Assembly: GCA_947095585.1 (NCBI GenBank) | Contig: OX352761.1 | Span: 94,693,333 to 94,757,332 of the forward strand | DNA length: 64,000 nucleotides | Direction of reading: 5' to 3' | Source of the DNA: Nephrocerus scutellatus | Taxonomy: Eukaryota; Arthropoda; Insecta; Diptera; Pipunculidae | Part shown: positions 60,501 to 64,000 of the stretch, in pieces | Numbering within the stretch: the stretch's first letter is position 1 | Layout of the letters: each line of letters begins with the position of its first letter | The notes under the pieces: model-generated | Database searches by the model: none | The model's input: the letters and a program-made list of their open reading frames with translations, nothing else | Told to the model about the DNA's origin: nothing | Program-made: the position numbers and the translations under genes

Positions 60501-63500
60501 CTAGAGAATTTGACGTTGCAGGGAATACTGGAGCGTATAGACTATAGCGAATGGGCCACGCCTTTTGTTCCTGTCCTTAAATCAGATGGATCTGTACGGA
60601 TTTGCGGCGACTATAATTCCAATATTAATAAAGCTCTAACTCCTCACACTTTTCCGATACTGTCCGCCACCCACTTGCTCTTCACGATGCCGAGGGGTAA
60701 TATTTTCGCCCAACCCTATCAGCAGCTTAAGGTTGATGAGGATACGGCAATGACACAAACCATCACGACACATAAAGGAGCCTACAAAGTGAAGCGTCTC
60801 CAATTTGGGATTTCCACAGCACCTGGAATCTTTCAAAATTTCATTGAAAATTTGCTCAGTGGACTTAAAGGCGTCATTCCATACTTTGATAATATTATAG
60901 TAATTGCATCTACCGAAGATGACCTTCCTCAAAGATTATCCAAAATCTTACAACGATTTGATGAAGCAGGATGACGATTACATAAGGACAAATGGGATAT
61001 AGTATTGACGGAAATGTTCTTCGTTCGTTTGGGGTTGTTTAACCCTGACAAACCAACACCTCAAATCCTCTCTCCCAGGATGATGCGTTGGCACGTTTTC
61101 TTAAACGCGTACTAATTTCAAATAATTCACCGTCCAGGGAAGGAAAATGGAAATGCGGACGGCCTCAGTCGATTACCAAATTCGATTACTCCGGCCGCTG
61201 AAAAATGGGGGGGGGGGGGTTGGTTATGATGATAGACATAATACAACGTCCAGTTGTAATGGCGAGTGATATTGCTACGTCTACGAAGAATCCGGTTCTT
61301 TCTCGGCTCCTTTCTTGGTGCCTCATGGAATGGTTCGAGAGAGTCGAAGATCAATTGAAACCATTCTGGATACGTCGGACCTAATTAAGCTGTATTAAAG
61401 ACTGCATATTATGGGGACAACGCACAATAATACCATCGTGCTACAGTCAATCAATATTAGTCTCATTATACACCGCACATCCAGGAATTGTGCGTATAAA
61501 GAGTATGGCGAGAAGTTACGTATGGTGGCCATACATTGACGACGACATTGAAAAGATTTTTCGATCATGCAAACCATGGCAGGAAAACCGCCCCAAAAAT
61601 CCACAAGCACCCATTCAATTTTGGGAAGAAGCGTAGAGACCATGGTGTAGAGTCCACATTGACTTTGCAGGGCCATTCCAAGTAAAGGTATTTTTTATTG
61701 TGGTCGATTCCTTCTCCAAATGGTTGGAGGTGCAGATAGTGTCAAGCACATCAACGAATTGTGCCATCAGCGTACTTCGCTCGATTTTCGCTACTCACGG
61801 CATTCCAGAAAAGATTGTGAGTGATAATGGTACAGCATTTACTTCAGCAGACTTCAAGATGTTCTGCGAAAATAACGCAATTAAACATACACTAGTTGCT
61901 CCATTCCACCCGTCATCTAACGGACAAGCAGAGCGAATGATACGCGAGACAAAGGAATACCTAAAGAAGGAGCCAACAAGTGAGATCCATAAGCGTTTGT
62001 CGATATTCTTATTCCACCATTACGCAACACCGTCAACGAGTGCTTGGAAGAGTCCAGCCGAGCTTCTGTTCAACCGCCGAATTGGTACATATTTTGACAG
62101 ACTGCATTCAGATTCAATACCAATGAATTCAAGGGTATGGGCCCGAAATCGAGAGTTCCTCAACTTCTAAGGATGTTTCAGAATTGCCGGCTAATGTTTT
62201 TGCTGCATCAGATGTTCCTGTCAGTCCAATACCGAATGTTACAGATGTTGTTCGCCGATCAGAGAGATTAAAATCGCGAACAACTGGAATTGTTCCATCG
62301 TAGGGTGGAGGAATATTATGTACTGAGCCACTGTACATAAACTGTACTTATCGTTGATCGTATCTCGCTGCTACAGTTATGCAGCAAATACATACACACG
62401 AACTAGACTTGATCTTTGGCATTTTTCGAATAGTAGAATTAGTCGATGTGCAACTCGCAATTATTACGACTGATAACACATATAATTATTAGAAAATAAA
62501 GGCGTTTATTTTAATTCAATTATATTAATCCAGAATATAATAATGTCCTTACCTAATTTCGTATTAGTATTTGCTGTAGATTCCGCTCGATCGTTCTTTG
62601 TTAACTCAATTAATAAGAAATCTGATTATTAATAAAGATTCATTGTATTTGAAGTATGTAATAAATAATTGGAAGGACTCTTAAGGCATGAATAAAAAAC
62701 AGAACAGTGAATGTTTTGCAGTGCAACTATTTATCTATTTCTTTTGTCGATGGATTGAAAGTAACTTCAAGAAGCAGTATGGCATATAGATTAATAATAC
62801 AAAACACCACGAGAGCCAATAATACTGAATTAAAATTGTGTTCTGAGAAGAGCGCTGGGCGATGTCGACTGTTTTGCCAACTTAATAGCTGACTTGTAGC
62901 TGACTAAGAGCTAAACGAGTGCAAGTGCTGGTGAAGGATGAAGTGTGCGTGAATAATTGTTTTCCCGTTGACTGGCGGGCAGTAATTGATTCCAAGTGCA
63001 TCGTTCAACAATATTATTTTTTGAATTTATTGAAATTGATTTTTGGTTCTCACATACCATTATCTCTATTGATTTCGTAGACTTGTTTAGGTCCTCCGCT
63101 TCCAATTGCTCCTTTGATAATAACTGCTAAAGTGACGAATATGACGGTAACCGTTTGAATGACATCCGCATTAATGGCTGCTTTTAATCCACCCTAGTTA
63201 AACCGAAAATATAACAATAATAAAATGGAAATATTAGCTTATTTGAATTTATGCAATCGCGCCAAAATAATGGGTTAATTGGCATTTAAGAGCTTTTATT
63301 TATAACAAAGTACAGAAAGATGATGTAGCGAGCAATTTAATAAAATTCATTTTTGCATGATTTAAATGCACCTCTGTGCATCTTTTTGATATCAACAAAT
63401 TGTTACCATGATAATGATTATAATTAACAACATAAAACAAACAAAATACAAAAAGGTACTGCCTGTCAACTGCTCCATTTCACATACATACATACACCAA

Positions 63501-64000
63501 TATAGCATTAAACGCAATATGGCCTGCAGCTTTATTATTATTGCAACTAAATTGTATTTTCTGCTGGTAAGAATGGTCGGAACGTCAGTATGATATATCA
63601 AGTATGTAAACTGTACTCGTCGAAGCAAAAAAAACACTAGTTTTCCAATTTTACAACCAGAAATCAAATTAAAATTTCAACATCATGCACAATGCATTGT
63701 TGCAGAATTGCAAAAAAATCGAAACTAAATTGAATTGGAATATTCTATAAACTAACATGAAAAAGTACAAAAAACAAAGGGAAAACCACTGAAAATCACT
63801 TAAAACCTTGGGAAAATGGAAAGAAAATGACACTCACCATGATCGTGAAAAATATGCAAATTGTCGACATTCCTGTAATTGATGCCCAGTAGGGAATCCC
63901 AATGACAGTGGATAGTGCAACACTCGGTGTGTATATTGTGATTGCAAGCGAGCACATTTGTCGAAAGATGTATGTTCCAGATGCAAGACAACGTACCAAG
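39504..64000 (-). CDS. SLC5-family sodium/solute symporter (5' end outside window)
   Basis: Eight exons, all phases consistent, GT-AG: 63838-64000 (partial), 63058-63193, 55785-55944, 51237-51455, 50898-51171, 43651-43761, 40085-40242, 39504-40020; 578 residues visible, so roughly the first 100 (first TM helices) are missing. SSF-family features: IYTPSVALSTVIGIPYWASI, GGLKAAINADVIQTVTV, the conserved Q-x-x-x-QRY-x-S-x-KS block as QQNFMQRYVSLKS, then VSNLNSLATVIWEDF, SATSGPLLGVFILAMLIPIA, ASAGMITSSVLVLWITFGG and final helix YYSLIGTILTVGIGVIVSYL before a ~110-residue cytosolic tail. It is closest in pattern to sodium-coupled monocarboxylate/multivitamin transporters (SLC5A6/8/12-like); the substrate cannot be told from sequence. 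Introns of up to about 7 kb are filled with transposons. Confidence 0.92.
40715..42870 (+). pseudogene. RTE-like LINE, 5' two-thirds, with internal duplication
   Basis: Antisense to the SLC5 gene, in its intron. A 5' untranslated block (40720-40880, with ataacctcgcccgtaaaaaac) is followed by the endonuclease: MNDLKIFSWNVRSS, ITAIQEM..WTGNGV in broken frames, GVGFLVSKRMKPTVIGFKA, SLINIHAPTENSPDDEKEEF, GDINAKIGRSQYSGST, then RNQIDHVLIDRRH and DSDHYL. The last 42580-42870 piece reads LKRWEEHFHELLDGQ and INRLKNNKAPGSDDIPAEL, the start of RT, after which the element is truncated. It includes a near-perfect 496-bp tandem duplication and several stops. Confidence 0.85.
41299..42290 (+). repeat. 496-bp tandem duplication inside the RTE-like LINE
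   Basis: The segment beginning tataaatgccaaaatagg is present twice, offset by exactly 496 bp (for example the coding blocks at 41362-41709 and 41858-42205). The copies differ at only a handful of bases. The junction is at about 41788, where aaaatact is followed by the repeat start; copy 2 instead runs on into gtcattagtactgctgac, the normal continuation. Confidence 0.92.
43265..43437 (+). repeat. Tandem-unit element TR1, copy d (minimal)
   Basis: Left end ttaacttcgcgtgcc, a tgtctgtctg microsatellite, tggctggtcaaatcttgtga, taacccacttcc, a single degenerate core (catgtatttccgattagtga) and the right end tttttatgtgtttttg. It has almost no internal array. It lies in an SLC5 intron, about 210 bp from exon 43651-43761. 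Confidence 0.7.
44381..45340 (+). pseudogene. LINE ORF1, gag-like (DUF4780-like), frameshifted
   Basis: A Pro/Lys-rich N-terminus (44381-44600; SKPKGSKRRGPPDPPKG) is followed in another frame (44587-44916) by LTHEQLAALEESIL, GVHFRSGLILVDCCDARSAA and TLSTWKGPKLVAKD, the pattern of the DUF4780 module common in ORF1 of Jockey/LOA LINEs. A further frameshift near 44900 leads to SIRYRYGKISVGGLKKK and a very acidic C-terminus (EELEAIRQLEEDELLEEIQ-like) ending at 45340. The last 38 bp overlap the ORF2 start at 45303, as is usual for termination-reinitiation in such elements. Confidence 0.7.
45303..48880 (+). pseudogene. LINE ORF2: endonuclease, reverse transcriptase, RNase H
   Basis: The endonuclease (45303-46270) begins MTSTRIAQVNTHKAKGAA and contains VQEPW, GCDANAHNEEWGSDDTNNRG and SDHRLI. 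After a frameshift near 46270 comes the RT: FQPFKSAGVDGIIPAVMQ, HPKSYRPISLTSFVLKTIEK; a second shift near 46890; then FLDIEGAFDNASH, GCPQGGVLSPLL and YADDIVIVARG (catalytic Asp pair intact). RNase H follows with WYTDGSKKADGTGAG; a third shift near 48210; then VKLYWVPGHIGIEGNEQADK. A CRLCGEAEETPWYLL zinc-knuckle-like C-terminus ends at 48880. Three single-base shifts are the only obvious defects. RNase H presence fits LOA, I or R1-like clades; LOA is preferred from the C-terminal layout. Confidence 0.88.
49021..50897. other. SLC5 intron, nothing recognised
   Basis: AT-rich intronic DNA between the LINE and the exon at 50898. Open frames at 49222-49452 (minus) and 49961-50266 (plus) have no recognisable domain. 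Confidence 0.4.
51456..52140. other. SLC5 intron, nothing recognised
   Basis: AT-rich intron. A phrase with variable spacing (atgctatggtaccactga at 51861, and similar at 51711 and 52032) suggests an old diverged tandem repeat with a period of about 155-170 bp. Confidence 0.4.
52145..53705 (+). pseudogene. RTE-like LINE, second family, internally deleted
   Basis: Antisense to SLC5, in its intron. The N-terminus reads TKISFWNVRMLLDSGSEG and YNLDILGVSEVRW; then GDLNAKVGNDNEGLRHVIWK and NTCHKVSW. The long frame 52876-53646 carries the inter-domain linker (SKMREVQRSVRRDKRNYIKN) and a severely shortened RT: LLFIDFEKEFDSVN (motif A) joins almost directly to thumb/C-terminal sequence (LFRSNVESVLLYGTK, DGRRTGRPRNTWRRTVEE). 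Motifs B and C are deleted. The element ends with taaagtaaagtaaa (about 53688-53703), a typical RTE microsatellite tail. The C-terminus matches the style of the fragment at 21-311. Confidence 0.85.
54010..54500 (-). pseudogene. CR1/Jockey-like LINE 3' fragment (left arm)
   Basis: Same 3' sequence as 22750-23280, on the minus strand (ggcacagcgtggacgttaag; gcatttagagcgccacgagt). Forms an inverted pair with 54840-55120. Confidence 0.75.
54500..54836 (-). pseudogene. RTE-like LINE fragment (inverted)
   Basis: On the minus strand reads EYNELRRYEKPVYRRKKAAW and RWEEHFHELRNGQSTEE, matching 42420-42710 of the RTE-like LINE at 40715. It sits between two oppositely oriented CR1-like fragments. Confidence 0.8.
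54840..55120 (+). pseudogene. CR1/Jockey-like LINE 3' fragment (right arm)
   Basis: Reads MPPLLEFNRNTPGALNVYQF and the Arg/Ser-rich tail, the C-terminus of the LINE family also at 22640-22990. Inverted relative to 54010-54500. Confidence 0.75.
55121..55335 (+). repeat. RTE-like LINE 5' UTR fragment
   Basis: Shares gattgggctagtcc, aataacctcgcccgtaaaaa and ttttc-atagtaacgt-type blocks with 40770-40920, the 5' region of the RTE-like LINE, same orientation. The coding part is absent. Confidence 0.7.
56480..58430 (-). pseudogene. Mariner transposase, split by TR1 insertion
   Basis: DD34D-type mariner on the minus strand. N-terminal part: DEPREGHPKTAVVPENIDAV, HHVNYREIEACLDISNTSI, WIPHFLTDAQKKVRVDWCRQ. 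Catalytic domain: KIVTGDKSWIFAYEPE (first Asp), a second Asp in DNASSH (about 57750), then after a frameshift HPPYSPDLAPNDFF (third Asp). The frame reaches KMRGQR near 57600, where the TR1 element (56667-57595) interrupts it, and resumes as LSPEEAEEAFKT at about 56660, then a C-terminus with WFERMHKCIDLKGEYFEKL near 56530. It has an in-frame stop in the N-terminal region and frameshifts. Terminal repeats were not resolved. Confidence 0.88.
56667..57595 (-). repeat. Tandem-unit element TR1, copy e (long, inside mariner)
   Basis: On the minus strand it starts tatattaacttcgcgtgccc, ggctggctgg, and ends tttttatgggttg. The interior holds about nine diverged units of roughly 100-120 bp. Each has the plus-strand core gttgtccatcggagatacac followed by aaaatttgaagaaaatcggg and a C/G-rich gaccccggggcccgg-type block (core positions near 56699, 56799, 56883, 56983, 57099, 57163, 57284, 57411, 57527). 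It interrupts the mariner coding frame exactly between its RGQR(F) and (L)SPEEA motifs, so both ends are known to within a few bases. Confidence 0.85.
58431..59218. other. SLC5 intron, mostly unrecognised
   Basis: The stretch near 58985-59020 (cacccttataacgcctaggc then acagcgtg) resembles the 3' end of the CR1-like LINE family seen at 26176-26215. The rest holds nothing I can support. Confidence 0.4.
59224..59423 (+). repeat. gypsy element 5' LTR
   Basis: Starts tgttatgtactgagc and ends atataata, next to a tggcgacg primer-binding site. About 90% similar to the 3' LTR by eye over the shared part. It contains an aataaa at about 59387. Confidence 0.85.
59544..60060 (+). pseudogene. gypsy gag remnant
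   Basis: Starts MASPIIGTVEPFDVKTPHSW with DDKKRAIFLTLCGGETF, then KVSDLAYKNIVAKLAEHFSP: the N-terminal capsid pattern of gypsy-type Gag. In-frame stops are frequent and the frame shifts near 59820. Confidence 0.75.
60152..60974 (+). pseudogene. gypsy protease-RT remnant
   Basis: The 60152-60330 frame reads VTMSNRTNILGREWF, the C-terminal protease motif (LGREW). The next frame (60288-60974) is RT: KHLFSTELGEFRG, EWATPFVPVLKSDGSVRICG, then LQFGISTAPGIFQNF. The active-site box reads YFDN in place of the usual YxDD, and the expected motif A Asp block (normally followed by Y-x-Q) is altered to AQPYQQLKV. With catalytic residues lost, this RT should be inactive. Confidence 0.85.
61430..62170 (+). 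pseudogene. gypsy integrase remnant
   Basis: The zinc-finger part is decayed upstream of 61690. The core (61700-62170) shows VVDSFSKWLEV (first Asp), IVSDNGTAFTS (second Asp) and HPSSNGQAERMI (Glu), so the D,D,E triad is readable, then SPAELLFNRRIGT. A stop precedes the 3' LTR by about 150 bp. Confidence 0.87.
62314..62542 (+). repeat. gypsy element 3' LTR
   Basis: Begins tattatgtactgagcc after a purine tract and ends gaatataata. It differs from the 5' LTR by an insertion of about 20 bp (near 62386) and one of about 10 bp near its end. Confidence 0.85.
62548..63057. other. SLC5 intron, nothing recognised
   Basis: AT-rich intron between the LTR element and the exon at 63058. No supportable features. 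Confidence 0.4.
63194..63837. other. SLC5 intron, nothing recognised
   Basis: AT-rich intron with a short catacatacataca run near 63483. No element or RNA is recognised. Confidence 0.4.

Larger units (their letters stand above)
59224..62542 (+). mobile_element. gypsy-type LTR retrotransposon, internally deleted
   Basis: About 3.3 kb in an SLC5 intron, antisense to the gene. LTRs: 59224-59423 and 62314-62542, closely similar; the right LTR has two small insertions. An exact 5-bp duplication ATGTC flanks it (59219-59223, 62543-62547). A likely primer-binding site (tggcgacgatta) follows the 5' LTR, and a purine-rich tract (agggtggagga) precedes the 3' LTR. Inside are gag, RT and integrase remnants in the Ty3/gypsy order. 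A normal element would be longer; most of RNase H and parts of gag/protease are missing. No envelope-like frame is seen. Confidence 0.9.

Noticed and set aside
1..64000. CRISPR arrays, bacterial operons, riboswitches
   Set aside because: The sequence is intron-bearing eukaryotic DNA; the tandem arrays seen lack unique spacers of constant length and any cas genes.

Overview
This is eukaryotic nuclear DNA, almost certainly from an insect and probably a higher fly (Diptera). The four host genes have short GT-AG introns (about 50-75 bp), the intergenic DNA is AT-rich, and the repeats include piggyBac, mariner, hAT, PIF/Harbinger, RTE-like, LOA/Jockey-like and gypsy elements. A TE-rich tephritid-like genome is my guess, but the species cannot be fixed from the sequence alone.

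Host genes, left to right: (1) a THO complex subunit 3 gene (THOC3, fly tex) on the minus strand, 6288-7585, 6 exons; (2) a complete EPG5 autophagy-tether gene on the minus strand, 12643-29268, which I resolve into 33 phase-consistent exons encoding about 2552 aa; (3) TRAPPC1/Bet5 on the plus strand, 35890-36443, 3 exons, 145 aa; (4) the 3' eight exons of an SLC5-family sodium/solute symporter on the minus strand, 39504 to beyond 64000, whose 5' end lies outside the window. The genes act in separate processes (mRNA export, autophagosome-lysosome fusion, vesicle tethering, membrane transport), and nothing suggests an operon or a functional cluster.

The rest is largely mobile DNA. 0-5.5 kb: RTE C-terminus, broken piggyBac, a PIF/Harbinger-like MITE with a TAA duplication, and a 135-bp tandem repeat. 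8.4-12 kb: Harbinger transposase remnant, CR1/Jockey-like fragment, small MITE, dispersed repeat. Inside Epg5 introns: a tRNA-derived SINE, a Tc1/mariner-like element, and an old LINE split by a hAT-type element with a clean 8-bp duplication. 30-36 kb: several inverted-repeat (foldback) elements. Inside SLC5 introns: an RTE-like element with a 496-bp internal tandem duplication, a nearly full-length LOA-like LINE, a second RTE-like LINE, a palindromic composite of LINE fragments, a mariner split by a tandem-repeat element, and a 3.3-kb gypsy-type LTR element with matching LTRs and a 5-bp duplication.

The most novel-looking item is a dispersed non-coding element with at least five copies here. 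It has a constant left end, a CTGG/CTGT microsatellite, a variable number of ~110-bp internal tandem units and a constant right end. All functional calls rest on protein motifs and splice-phase logic read by eye; no database search was possible.
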